This document shows, one piece after another, positions 1 through 10,650 of a stretch of 64,000 nucleotides of DNA (the first letter of the stretch is position 1; every line of letters begins with the position of its first letter). The translations under genes were made by a program, and so were the position numbers. This stretch comes from Spodoptera frugiperda (Eukaryota; Arthropoda; Insecta; Lepidoptera; Noctuidae), in assembly GCF_023101765.2 (NCBI RefSeq), contig NC_064221.1, forward strand, positions 9,171,465-9,235,464, written 5' to 3'. Under the pieces are notes generated by a model. That model did not search any database, was not told where the DNA came from, and saw only the letters and a program-made list of their open reading frames with translations.

Positions 1-1
1 A

Positions 2-295
2 TTACCTTTTGGTAAATTTACGTTTAAAAAGCATCCAACAGGCCGACTGCGGGAAACATTAAGTAATCTACTTTCCGAAGATGGGCTATCGCTACTGCAA
101 GAATTTATATTACTAGATCAAGTTCGAAGAGTGACAGCAGATGCCGCTTTGAATCATCCATATTTCGAAGAAGAACCGGTGGCGATGGAGCCCGCCATGT
201 TCCTGCCGTCGCTGTGGGCAGAGTATGTCGAGCAGAACTCCAGCTTCGAGACAGGAGATAACGAGAAAGACATAAATACGGAGAGAAAACAATAA
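2..295 (+). pseudogene. CDK11-like kinase, C-terminal fragment
   Basis: The frame opening at base 2 runs to TAA at 293-295 and encodes the end of a CDK11-like C-lobe: HPTGRLRE, then LLSEDGLSLLQEF, VTADAALNHPYFEEEPVAMEPAMF and an acidic tail. These match the last 90 or so residues of the intact kinases in the window, closest in the HPTGRLRE block to the copy at 31733-32959. The 5' part lies outside the window, so it could be the end of an intact gene or another fragment. The tail after MEPAMF (LPSLWAEYVEQNSS...) is in the position where other copies have Ser/Tyr/acidic repeats. Confidence 0.75.
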
Positions 296-339
296 TTCCA
301 GACAATAATATCAAAGGGTAATAACGAAGAAACTTAAGA

Positions 340-1000
340 AATCACTGATGCTGACTCACCGTTCTACCCTGCGTTTCGTTATCGATCTGTAGACGAGTTG
401 AAATATATCAGCAGAATTGAGGAAGGAACATTTCCAACAACATTTAAAAAAAATAATGAGAGGACATGATTGTCCATCGCCGCGCAGAGAGAGCTCGACC
501 TACTGATGGAGATGGAGCACATCAATATTGTCACAGGACACGAGATCGCGGTGGGCTCCAGAAGTGACGAGGTATTCCTAGTTATGGAGTACGTGCCTAA
601 TGAAATTAACAGTTTAATGCACACAATGCGTAACAACAGGGTAACGATTGACCCCGAACACGTAAAGTGCCTAATGGTACAACTGCTGACCGCTATTCAA
701 TATCTCCACCACAGCAGTGTATTTCACCGCGATCTCAACACATCCAATATTCTACTTACCGAAGATGGTATACTGAAGGTGGCAGATTTTGGTCAACAAG
801 ATACGCCAGATATAGTTACACGCCGGTACCGCGCGCCAGAACTACTACTGCTACTACTTAGCAAAACATACGGCACTCCTATACACATGCGGAATGTCGG
901 GTGTATATTTGGAGATTCTGATAAAATCACAAATAAAATTAACAGATCAATCAGAAACACCAGATACTGAAGTTGCCCAAACTCCCTTGCTCCTAGTTTT
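340..1000 (+). pseudogene. Chimeric CDK11-like kinase pseudogene
   Basis: An N-terminal piece (DADSPFYPAFRYRSVDEL, near 345-405) resembles the copies that start MVNNFKM, whereas the open stretch 470-970 matches the MNSV copies (SIAAQRELDLLMEMEHINIVTGHEIAVGS). The glycine-loop and ATP-lysine strand region is scrambled. The catalytic loop reads HRDLN instead of HRDLK, DFG is present, and the frame then jumps from DFG to VTRRYRAPE after losing the MARD segment. After the GCIF motif it leaves the kinase fold and enters a junction segment (KINRSIRNTRY) seen elsewhere in the window. Missing lobes make a functional kinase unlikely. Confidence 0.8.
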
Positions 1001-1530
1001 ATAGAACTGAAGGTTGATTGGGGAGTGTGAAGTTATCAATAGAATTGATGAAATAACATAGTACGGTGTTGTATGCAGAGCAAGCGAAAAGCAAACATCC
1101 GACATAGTTGTCCTGAAACATCCAAAAACAATAATTGATGAGAGTGTCCTCTTCAGAGTGGATTCTCCAAAACCGCGCAGAGAAAGCTCGATCTACTGAT
1201 GAAGATGGAGCATATCAACATTGTCACAGGACACGAGATTGCAATGGGCTCCAGACGCGACATTAAGTCTAAAAAAGCTAACTCGTGGTACCATACGTCA
1301 GAACTACTACTACTTAGTAAAACATACGGCACTCCTATACACATGTGGAGTGTCGGGTGTGTATTTGCTAAATTAATTAACTTCCAACCACTATTTCCCG
1401 ATATAGTCGAATCAGTTAAAAATAATGTTAGAAAATCTGATGAAATTGCAAATAAAATCAACAAATCAATCAGAAACACCAGATACCGTATTCCTAGTAA
1501 TGGAGTATACTCATGAATGAAGTGTACTCA
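1001..1530 (+). pseudogene. CDK11-like kinase pseudogene with internal deletion
   Basis: Follows the preceding pseudogene head to tail. It begins with an out-of-frame N-lobe (near 1020-1160, recognisable as a glycine loop followed by VLKHPKT), continues as MKMEHINIVTGHEIAMGS, then skips directly to WYHTSELLLLSKTYGTPIHMWSVGCVF, so the hinge, catalytic loop (HRD) and DFG are deleted. It ends in the same KINKSIRNTRY junction segment. Not a working kinase. Confidence 0.8.
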
Positions 1531-2030
1531 TGAAGTGTACACAGAATATACAAAAACAAAATACGAAGAGCGAAATCACCATCAGCGCATCGGACAGCGC
1601 TCAAGTAGTTTGGGAATTAATCGTCATCGAATTTGCCAATGTAAATGTAAATAATATTTTTTGTATATAAAATGTATTGTTCAGTTAAGTTTGTAAATAA
1701 TGATATACATATCTTTTATGTAGTGTATGTGTATATAGTATGTAACTCTACTTGCTGTAATGTTATAACACTTTTTCAAATGTAAAATAAGTATGAAATA
1801 AAAAATTTCTATGATAATATGAATTGTGTTGTTTAAATTGTTTCCTTCTACAAATTCAAATAACGTAAATAATATTATGTTAAATCTTATTAGGACTTTA
1901 TAACATAGTGGGAAGTGTTAAAAAGGAGAATAGTTAGATTTTAAAAAAAAAACTTTACTCTACTGTAGTTTTTGTTTCATTGAAATCAAACTTTTTTTTA
2001 TTTAATAATATTTATCTGATGGTAGGTACT
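1531..2030. other. Kinase 3' flank, no gene
   Basis: AT-rich non-coding DNA. The stretch 1560-1860 is clearly similar to 10690-11050, which follows another kinase pseudogene, so it is the duplicated 3' untranslated and downstream flank. A poly(A) signal AATAAA lies near 1797-1803. The remaining part to about 2030 shows nothing further. Confidence 0.6.
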
Positions 2031-2392
2031 AGGGCTCTATAACGTAGTAAGAAGGGAATTATGAAGGTGGCTGCCGGAGGACTTTGAAATAATCGAGACT
2101 TGTAGAAAATAAGGGTTTAATTACTTTAAAATTACAATAGTTTTCTTATGTCTAGACTTGGACGATGCTAGTACCAAAGTGAAGAATTTATTGATACATT
2201 GATTTTATCCGAATACAATTGTACGTGGATGCAGATGCTACATCAGCATTGTGAAAGTAAGTCATGAGGCGGCGACACGAGGAGTCGACTCAGCATATTG
2301 GATGTCGCAATGTTCCGAAATTATGTCGATTTGTGCGTCAATGGCTATCATGTCGCTATCTAAATGAAGTGGTGTAGGCAGGGCACGTAACA
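2030..2392 (-). repeat. Candidate 3' LTR of env-bearing retroelement
   Basis: Just past the env stop codon, on the minus strand, is a purine tract (TGAGGGGGGAAG, about 2393-2404) followed at once by TGTTACG, the usual arrangement of a polypurine tract and LTR start. A poly(A) signal AATAAA lies at 2187-2192 (minus). The far LTR edge near 2030 is a guess; no 5' LTR partner was found in the window. Confidence 0.4.
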
Positions 2393-2413
2393 CTTCCCCC
2401 CTCAGAACAGCAA

Positions 2414-3667
2414 CTATTTGAGCAACTTTAGCGAGAATGTTGCTGGCATCTGGTTCTCGGTGAGTGAAGATGGCTCTGCTCCGACGGCTGATGTCTCTGG
2501 TGGATGATTCTCGGGCATCTCATCGTTTGATTGCGGCTTCGTTAGTTTAGTGCAAACGTTGTAGTGACGTAATACGGTTGCAACAATGAGTGCAGTTGCA
2601 CCGAATAGTACGACGTATAGTGGTATCGTCGTGTGATAGATTGATTGAGACATCTGTGTATGTTCCAGTTGCACGGGGTTCTGCATGAGTATTTTATCTT
2701 CAATCTCGTGAAGACTTTTCAGGTGCAGTGAGTTTAGTTTTAGGTGTGGAATCGGCTCTTCAATTAGGTTTAAGTTCATTGGTATTTCAGTTATCTTTAG
2801 AGGTTGTCCTTTGATATGATCGTTCGTGTTAATGATGGTGAACTGATCAGTGCGTAGTAGGCAGTTTTGCGGGATAGTGGCCAGATAACTTCCGTGTAGA
2901 GAGATGAATTCTTGGCGATCGCAGTGCAGCTCCGTCCGTGTTGGTCGTGGAAAGGTAAGTGTGTACCGTCTGTCATCGAGTTGCTCCATGGCCTCTTTAA
3001 CTAGTGTGAGTTTCGTAGGCAGGCAGGATTTCGCCAGGGATTGATTAAAGATGAGTTCCTGGATACAGTCCAGATGTCCTCTCGTTGGTTGGCGGTCGAT
3101 TCCTTCCTCGCAGAGATGATACTGGTTGAACTTCGGGCATTCTGCCTCTATGTACTTGAAAACTTTCCCATTGGTTGCAAGGTAAGGGTAAGGAGGGATA
3201 AGGGTATACATTAATTTGTTGGGAACTATGGCTAATCTATAAAATTCAAATTTATCTAGAGATATGATGGGGAATTTAAATATTATAACTATTCTTTTAT
3301 TAATGTAGTAGTAACCAGGTTTAATAACTGTATAGTATTCTCTTAAGTCTGCATCTAATAATTGATTTGGGCTATATATGGTTTTTAATCTATTAATCAT
3401 ATTACTTAAGTTTTCTATGCTTAACATACTATGATGGGTGCTCGATGCACGTATAAAAGCTAAGGTATCTTCTATCCTAGTTATCTCTAAAAATACGTCA
3501 TCTATATTATCGCTAATTATTTCTAACAATTGCGCAAACTTCGCGAATCTTATTAAATCGCTTGCAGCATTCTTATCTAAAAGTTGTCTACTACTACTAA
3601 TTTTATTTTGCATAGCAACGCCTGGCAGAAACTTCATTTCGCAGAAAATCATTTGACATACCATCAT
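2414..3667 (-). pseudogene. Retroviral/baculovirus F-like envelope protein, 5' truncated
   Basis: A 417-codon frame resembling the membrane-fusion envelope proteins shared by insect errantiviruses and baculoviruses. The first 120 or so residues are heptad-rich and helical (residues about 40-100), followed by a cysteine-bearing ectodomain with paired cysteines near residues 180-260, and one strong transmembrane span near residues 350-370 (IPLYVVLFGATALIVATVL) with a short cytoplasmic tail. A stop codon immediately precedes the ATG, and no signal peptide, receptor-binding subunit or cleavage site is visible upstream, so this is the C-terminal part of an old env. No gag or pol neighbour is recognised. 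It is a remnant of an endogenous retroelement, or less likely a captured host gene. Confidence 0.6.
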
Positions 3668-3759
3668 TTATATTACATTAAAAACGCATAATTTTGTAAA
3701 TCAGAATCATTTAAAACTTATATGGATATCAATTTATGCCTAAAAGCATAAATTAATAA

Positions 3760-3905
3760 TGATTAAAAAGTAGAACCACCGTATTGCAGAAAGTTCACTG
3801 TCATAGTCGTCTTTTGTCATAAATTTCATACAAATAATAATTAAAAAGTAGAACCATCTTATCTCTGAAAGTTCATAGTTGGAATCTTCTTTTGGCATAC
3901 CTTTC
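3760..3905. repeat. Tandem direct repeat, two units of about 69 bp
   Basis: Two diverged tandem units share AAAAAGTAGAACCA and GAAAGTTCA at matching positions and a second shared block TCTTTTG(T/G)CATA. On the minus strand both units read IRWFYFLII in frame. It lies directly upstream of the env remnant; whether it belongs to that element is unknown. Confidence 0.6.
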
Positions 3906-6220
3906 ATGGTATTTCTAGTATTCAACTTCAATCAATATTCATATTCAATCGCTGGCCAGCTACGGCGGCTCACTCGTAGCCGGCTGCTCCTCAGCTCATG
4001 GGCCACCTCGCCCCTCCGCGATTTTAAAGTACACTCTAGGGGTAGGGCAGACAAGATTATGGTGCAATTGGTTTTGCAGCGATTCGGTTCAGTCACTTTA
4101 CTAACCTTTGTAATTTAAGGTTAAGAATATGATTACATTTTATAGAAATGAAAATAATGATGCCTAATAAAATTATTCCAAATAATCGTCGCTTGAAATA
4201 AACGTTATGTGAAACAAATTAATGCAAAATTAAGCTTTGCCAAAAGTAATTCTGCCGTCTTAAAAGTATGCCTCGGTAAATTCGGACATATAAACATTCG
4301 GCCAAACAATAATTATATTAAATGATTTTAATGCCTACATATGAGTTTAAAGAAGATTATGCTAAGTGTGTTATGCTAAATAAATTTTGGAGCAAAAAAT
4401 TCTGCCCGATAGAGGGAATCCGATAACTTGAAACCAAATATATTTTACTAATCACATGTTGAAAAACAGAATGGGTTGAAGATTTCGACTTCCCTGCGTG
4501 TCCTCTCGTAGTAAACAAATCACCTTTACTACCATGTTGTTGTTGTATGTAGTACTTGGGTGTAAAAGTGTTATTTAGTTCTGATTTGAATATAAGGTAA
4601 TAAGATTTCTAGTTAACCAACTGAATCAAGTCATGAACTCCGGTAGGGAAAAATCCTTGAAAGAAGAAAAGCTGACACAAGACTTGTGTTGAAATAATGA
4701 GTCCAACGTTAGTTATAGCTAGAACCTGTATTTGAACATTTCATTCAACTCCATACTAGCGTAGTACAGCTTTTGCGTGATTCAAATTCACAAAATCCAA
4801 ACGACAAACAGACACACGAAGCTTACATTTAACTTTCTACAGATAGCTACATGGTTATTTCACACGATACGGGACACCTGGTATTATTAAATATGTTTTA
4901 AAACAGTAAAAATATTACTTTGAGTGACAATACAATGAAGGTCACACGAATTTCTTACTTATTGCTGCGCACAATACAATAGGTTTCGGGTGCAGCGATA
5001 AGCCAGCGGTCTAGATAAGGGGTCGTGAAAAATTCTTAAAAAAAATTATTGTTTTAGCTTGACAAAACGGTATCTGTTCTAATTTATTGTGAACTACCCT
5101 ACTACTATTGTGTTACTATGAATACGTGTGTATTTAGTGTTTTTGTATCTCTCAAAATGCGTGGTATTTTTTAGGGCCCATACAGGGTGCCAGAAGTATG
5201 GATTAAATAAATTAGAATCTTTCAATTATAAAATAATAAATAAAAGAAACGACTAGTAACTCTTTTTATAGGAAACGAATTTATTTTTATAATACAACAA
5301 ATCTTTAATTAGGTACAACCAAAACAACGAATAGTCAAAAGTTTAAATGAAACTCATTTGAACTCATTATCTAGCGACCGATCATAATCCAATATCTGTG
5401 ATTTGAAACTCGCTTAAACTCATTATCTCAAAATAATGAGATAAAAGTCATATCAACCAGGCGTAGTTGGGCGCAGACGTTGGTTTTTTTAAGATCTTCT
5501 ATGTAGTTTACTATCTACTTTGACAAACATAACTATAACTATGTATTATCATTCTCTTCTAATATAAAACACAAATCTTTTAGCAATCAAATAACTTTTA
5601 ATGAAATTCATTTAAACTCATTATCTAACGGCCGACATTATATAACAACCGATCATAATCCAATATCTGTGATTTGACGTCTGTTTTAGACAGAAACTCC
5701 TTGCAAAAAATGCCAAAATTCAATAATTTCGGCCGCAAGTTTAGTTGACTATTAAACTGAGATATGTACTACTCCACTGAATTAGTAATTAAGTGAAGCG
5801 TTTCTATACTCGGGTACAATCACGTTAATGTCGAGAGATTGCATTCCGTAGTTTTACAAACATAGTTTATTTATTCATTATCACAACCTTTCTTGTGTCA
5901 ACGCTATACATATTCAAGAACTTAAATGATGCGACGGAAGAGAAATAATATTTTTTATAGCAAGAAATCAAAGAAAATTATAATTTTGAACAGTGCGAAA
6001 AAGTTTCTTCAAATGCGAGGGAAGTAAATATTCATTTAAAAGTGTTTCATAAGGTATCAAAATAACGGTAAAGTGGTGTTATCTACCACATTCCATAGAG
6101 TCACTTATTGTTATTTGCTAATCACCTATTGTTATAAAATCCTTATCTGATACCTGGGAAAAAATCTGCAAATATTGATAAGAAAATCGGTTTAGGAAAC
6201 AATAGAAATGCTTAGGGGCT
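3906..6220. other. Intergenic; left arm of inverted duplication
   Basis: No coding region supported. A short GC-rich piece at 3950-4060 is unassigned. From about 4640 to 6220 the sequence matches, inverted, the region 15610-18720 on the far side of the array (for example the 'GCGATAAGCC' box near 4995, and the block with AATAGGTGATTAGC near 6115-6160), so this is duplicated flanking DNA of the kinase genes. Confidence 0.6.
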
Positions 6221-6226
6221 GCGCAC

Positions 6227-6290
6227 TATATAAGGGAGGATTTTTCAAGAACGTGCACACTTACAGTTTCGACTGCAGACAGTGACTACA
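6227..6290 (+). promoter_or_regulatory. Kinase core promoter
   Basis: TATATAA at 6227-6233 lies 102 bp before the ATG. Downstream, around 6262-6290, comes an initiator-like TTACAGT and the element GACTGCAGAC. TATA box and element occur at nearly the same spacing before every full-length kinase in the window. The start of transcription is inferred, not shown. Confidence 0.65.
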
Positions 6291-6328
6291 TTATTGTGAA
6301 GTGAAGATTTCAATATTATTTTGAAATC

Positions 6329-7546
6329 ATGGTGAATAATTTCAAAATGTCCGAGGAAGTTACGAATATTTCTAACTCCTCGCCACACAGACCGTCTCAA
6401 GCTGCTAATCAGAAACCACGTAAAGACAAAAGTGGTTTGAGAAAGGCAGCAACGGACAGAATATCGAAGAACAAAATTCAAAGAGAGAAAACTAATCCCA
6501 AGCAGAAGACGTCGAAGAGGATTAAAAAACAAAAGCAAGACATCATTGATGCTGAATCTCCCTTCCATCCGGCGTTCCAGAGTTGTCGATCTGTAGACGA
6601 GTTCCAGTATCTCTACAAAATCGACGAAGGATCATTTGGAGTTATACATGGAGCCAAGGACAAACGGACGGGAGAACTCGTGGCCCTCAAACAACTAAAA
6701 AAAATCAACGAAAGGGAAGGATACTCCATCGCCGCTCGGAGAGAGCTTGAGATATTGCATAAAATGCAGCATCCCAATATCGTCGCAAGCCGCGGACTAG
6801 CGTCGAGTTCCAGGAACGACCGAGTGTATATAGTCATGGAGCTCGTTGACTACGACCTCAAAACTTTCATGCAGACAGTGCATAGAAACAAGCAATTGTT
6901 CTCAGTTGAACACGTGAAATGCTTAATGAAGCAACTGTTGAGGGCGGTGCAACACCTTCATGACCATCACGTGATGCATCGCGACCTCAAAACAAGTAAT
7001 ATCTTGCTGTCGAACGAAGGTGTCCTGAAAGTGGCCGATTTCGGGATGGCCCGAGAATACGAACTTAATCCTCGGCTATATACGCCAGCTGTAATGACTC
7101 GCTGGTACCGGGCACCTGAAATACTGCTGCTGCTGAAAGAATACTCCTACCCTGTCGACATGTGGAGTATTGGGTGCATCTTCGCTGAATTGGTTACCTT
7201 GCGGCCACTATTTCCCGGCTCATCAGAATTGGATCAGATGACCAAGATATTTAAGTCTTTGGGGACGCCCTCAGACTCAATTTGGCCGGGTTTCAGCGAA
7301 TTACGAATGGTCAAAAATATTATGTTCGACAAATATCCTCCGGGCGGGTTACGAAAAAAAATAAGTCAGGAGCTGCTTTCTGAAGACGGGCTCTCTTTAC
7401 TGCAATGCCTTTTGACATTTGATCCATCAAAAAGGATCACAGCAGCCGTTGCTTTAGAGCACGCGTACTTTAAAGAGCAGCCGGTGGCGATGGAACCGGC
7501 CAAGTTCTTGGCTTCACCCGCTCGCAGCGCTGTCAGGCCCGCGTGA
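6329..7546 (+). CDS. CDK11-like protein kinase (405 aa)
   Basis: Intact intronless Ser/Thr kinase. Residues 1-75 are basic (RKDKSG, KRIKKQKQ), a likely nuclear signal. The kinase domain spans about 92-385: glycine loop DEGSFG (100-104, the first Gly replaced by Asp), ATP lysine K121 (VALK), helix-C glutamate E139 in SIAARRE (the place of PITSLRE in CDK11), catalytic HRDLKTSN (217-224), DFG 237-239, activation-segment Thr257 in MTRWYRAPE, then LGTPSDSIWPG and the CDK11-type end EQPVAMEP. All catalytic residues are present. The start codon is favoured over the in-frame Met at codon 7 because homologues share it. It is the inverted twin of the kinase at 14290-15507. Family: CDK11, a cyclin-dependent kinase acting in transcription and splicing; the partner here is unknown. 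Confidence 0.85.
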   Translation: MVNNFKMSEEVTNISNSSPHRPSQAANQKPRKDKSGLRKAATDRISKNKIQREKTNPKQKTSKRIKKQKQDIIDAESPFHPAFQSCRSVDEFQYLYKIDEGSFGVIHGAKDKRTGELVALKQLKKINEREGYSIAARRELEILHKMQHPNIVASRGLASSSRNDRVYIVMELVDYDLKTFMQTVHRNKQLFSVEHVKCLMKQLLRAVQHLHDHHVMHRDLKTSNILLSNEGVLKVADFGMAREYELNPRLYTPAVMTRWYRAPEILLLLKEYSYPVDMWSIGCIFAELVTLRPLFPGSSELDQMTKIFKSLGTPSDSIWPGFSELRMVKNIMFDKYPPGGLRKKISQELLSEDGLSLLQCLLTFDPSKRITAAVALEHAYFKEQPVAMEPAKFLASPARSAVRPA

Positions 7547-7649
7547 GGTCCTCGGCTCCTGCTCAGTTTCAACATCGGATAGTGCTCAAAAATTAAGGAA
7601 TGAAAAATCACTTAATAACTACAGATTGTGAAGTAAAGTGGTTTAAATC

Positions 7650-8292
7650 ATGGTTGCTGTGAACAATATCCATATGTCAGAGGGAGACAGTTCTTATTCC
7701 TCTCTATGCAGACCATGTCAAGCTATAATCAATACCTAATACGTACCAACAAACCAGGCATCTGAAGAAAAGTGTTGAAGTTGGTCCAATATTTTCATAA
7801 CCACCACGTGATACCAGCAACATTTTGTTATCGAATGAAGGTGTGCTAAAAGTGGCAGATTTTGTGAAGGCTTGAGATTTGAAAATTTGAATTCCCTCCT
7901 CGGCAACATACGCCGCTTGAACTTACGTGGTGATATCGTGCACTAGAACTACTGCTGCTTTTTAAGGAATAATCCTCTCATGTGGAGTATTGGGTGTATA
8001 TTCGCTGAATTGATTACCTTGAAGCCACTATTTCCCGGCACATCTGAATTGGTTCAGATGACCAAGATATTTAAGACTTTGGGGACGCCCTCAGTCTCAA
8101 TTTGACCGGTTTACAGCGAATTACGAATGGTGAAAAATATTATGCTCGACCACTATCCTCCGGGCGGGTTTAAGCTTTAAAAATAATCACAGCAGCCACA
8201 GAGCACACATACGTCAAAGAACAGCCGGTGGCGATGAAGCCAGCCATGTTTCTGATATCATCAGCTCGTTGCGCTGTCACGCACAATCGAGG
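7650..8292 (+). pseudogene. CDK11-like kinase pseudogene, N-lobe deleted
   Basis: Begins with ATG and an N-terminus like the copies starting MVxVNN, hits a stop within 30 codons, then resumes at the catalytic loop (CDK motif order: HHV, ILLSNEGVLKVADF) with a frameshift after the DF of DFG. C-lobe pieces follow (WSIGCIFAELITL, LGTPS, PVAMKPAMF). Several stops and frameshifts and the loss of the glycine loop and ATP lysine make it dead. It follows the intact kinase 6329-7546 in the same orientation. Confidence 0.8.
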
Positions 8293-8295
8293 ACG

Positions 8296-10650
8296 AACTT
8301 GTCAAGCTGTACTTAAAAAAAGTAATGACAATGGTTTGAAAAAGCCACCAAGAGACAGAATATACAAAAAATAATTACAAACACCAAAAGACGTCAAAGA
8401 GGAAAAAAAAACAGGAAATCATTGATGCTGAATCTTTCTTCCATCCAGAATTCCAGAGTTGTCGATCTTTAGACGAGTTCCAATATCTCTACAAAATCGA
8501 CGAAGGATCATTCGACGTCATCCATGGAGCTAAGAAAAAAACGGGAGAACTCCTTGCCCTGAAACATCTAAAAAAAAATAAGAGGGAAGGATACTCCATC
8601 GCCGCTCGGAGAGAGCTCGAGATATTGCATAAAATGCAACATCCTAATATCGTCGCAAGCCGCGGACTAGCGTCAAGTTCCAGAAACGACCGAGTGTATA
8701 TAGTCATGGAGCTCGTTGACTACGACCTCAAAACTTTCATGCAGACAATGCACAGCAACCGGCAATTCTTTTCTGTAGAACATGTGAAATGCCTAATGAA
8801 GCAACTGTTGAAGGCAGTTTAACAACATTCATGACCATCACGTCATACATCGTGACCTCAAAACAAATAACATTTTGTTATCTAACGAAGGTGTGCTAAA
8901 AGTGGTAGATTTTGTGAAGCTTCGAGAATTTAAATTCCCTCTTTAGCAACATACGCCGCTTGAACTTACACAGAGATATTGTGCACCTGAACTACTGCTG
9001 CTTTCGAAAGAATAATCCTATCCTGTCGACATGTGGAGTGTTGAGTGTATATTGGCTGAGTTGATTACATTGCGGCCACTGTTTCCCGGCACATCTGAAT
9101 TAGATCAAATGATTAAGACATTTATGAATTTGGTAGGGTTACATCGCATTACCAATGTTAAGAAATATTATGTCCGACAACTAACCTGATCGGTGAGTTG
9201 CGCAAAAAGATAAGACAGAAACCGCTTTTTGAAGACAGACTATCTTTACTGCAAGGTGGGTGCGGGGGAGGCGTGCGGCGCGCCCGCCAGGCGTCAGGCG
9301 CCAGGCGTCAGTCCGTCTCAAGTGCATTCGGGATAAACAGGTGACGAGTTCCGAATTCAGTGTAGGTAGTGTGTGTGTGTTATTTACAACAAAATAAGAC
9401 AAAACAATGTCGCGACAACCTCAATACACGAATCGTGAATACTACGACATGGTACGAGTGTATCTACTCCAATTAGAGCCTTTTAGCAGCTCGAAGGCTT
9501 TATGAAAGGGAGAGTATTCCTCGAATGCGAGCTCAGGGCATACGCAATCCCACAGTCCCTACTAGAAGGACTATTTTAGCAGCGAACCAAAGGCTACTGG
9601 ATCACGGCCAGTTCACGACGCCCAATCATGCTCAAGGGTCTGGCAGACCTCGACGGCTCGATATCGGCGCAACCCACGGACCAGTACCTATGACGCAGCA
9701 CGTCGCTTCGGTGTAAGCCAGTCCACAGTGTGGAAGCTTTTACATTGAAAGAACACTATCACTTTCAGCCAGTACAACAACTGCACGACCCCGACCCGGT
9801 ACCACGGTAGCACTATGCGAGTGGCTTCTAAGTCACCCTAATGCCAACATTCTATGGACGGATGAAGCTTTGTTTACACGAGTAGGGCTGTATAACATAC
9901 ATAATGAACATTGGTGGGCGTTTAATAATCCCCATTTAGTCAAAGAAACACATCACCAAGTGCGCTTTAGTGCGAACGTCTGGGCGGGAATAATTAACAA
10001 TAAAATAATTGGTCCCGTTTTTATCGACGGCCCACTGAATGGACAAAGGTATTTGGAAATGCTAAGTACCACTATTGAAAGTCTAATAGAGGACGTCCCA
10101 CTGGGTTATTTAAATAATGTTTATTACCAGCACGACGGCGCTCCGCCACATTATGCGGCAAGTGTGCGCGATTATTTAAATAACAAATACGGAGAGAACT
10201 GGATAGGCCGCGGTGGACCGATCCCGTGGCCGGCTAGGTCACCGGATCTTACTCCCTGTGATTTTTATCTCTGGGGCGAGGTAAAACGCCGGGTGTACAT
10301 CGAAGAGGCCCAAAGTCTCGAAGATTTAAAATCCAAAATAATAGACGCGTTTAATTATGTGAAAATGACACTAACGTTTTTTATGAATTTGGCTGGGTTA
10401 CATCGCATTACCAATGTTAAGAAATATTATGTTCCACAACTATCCTTCGGCGGGTTGCGCAAAAAGATAAGACAGAAACCGCTTTTTGAAGACAGAATAT
10501 CTTTACTGCAATGCTTTTTGACATAATATGTCTTATGATCTATCAAAAAGAATTACAGCTGCCACTGCTTTAGAGCACGCGTACTTCAATGAGCAGCCGG
10601 TGGTTGTAGAAAAAGTAATCTTCCTGAAGTCGTCCGCTCATTGATCTGTC
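8296..10650 (+). pseudogene. CDK11-like kinase pseudogene split by a transposon
   Basis: An N-terminus (KSNDNGLKKPPRDRI) near 8320 is followed by a glycine-loop region, the open stretch 8580-8820 (SIAARREL to CLMKQLLKAV), then frameshifted catalytic-loop and C-lobe pieces to about 9250. A mariner-like element occupies 9253-10378. Kinase sequence resumes at 10379 with the segment LRKKIRQKPLFEDRISLLQ and ends with ALEHAYFNEQPVV near 10600. The segment just before the transposon (9121-9252) is repeated just after it (10379-10510). Frameshifts occur before and after the insertion. Confidence 0.8.
9253..10378 (+). mobile_element. Mariner-like element, transposase degraded and truncated
   Basis: A coding region starts with ATG near 9406 (MSRQPQYTNREYYDMVRVYL, an insect transposon helix-turn-helix type of start), breaks by frameshift within 30 codons, and continues open at 9870-10375. 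The DDE-type core is visible: WTDEALF then VWAGI, QHDGAPPHYA with the second Asp, and RSPDLTPCDFYLWG with the third. I count about 41 residues between the second and third catalytic Asp, more than the 34 of classical mariner. The C-terminus is cut where kinase sequence resumes. No terminal inverted repeats are visible at either edge, so the element is immobile. Confidence 0.75.

Noticed and set aside
3740..3931. Small gene encoding the duplicated WFYFLII peptide
   Set aside because: Both units are AT-rich tandem DNA with no start context, signal peptide or homologue that I recognise.
7366..7611. Minus-strand frame over the end of the first kinase
   Set aside because: Antisense of the kinase C-terminus with no independent support.
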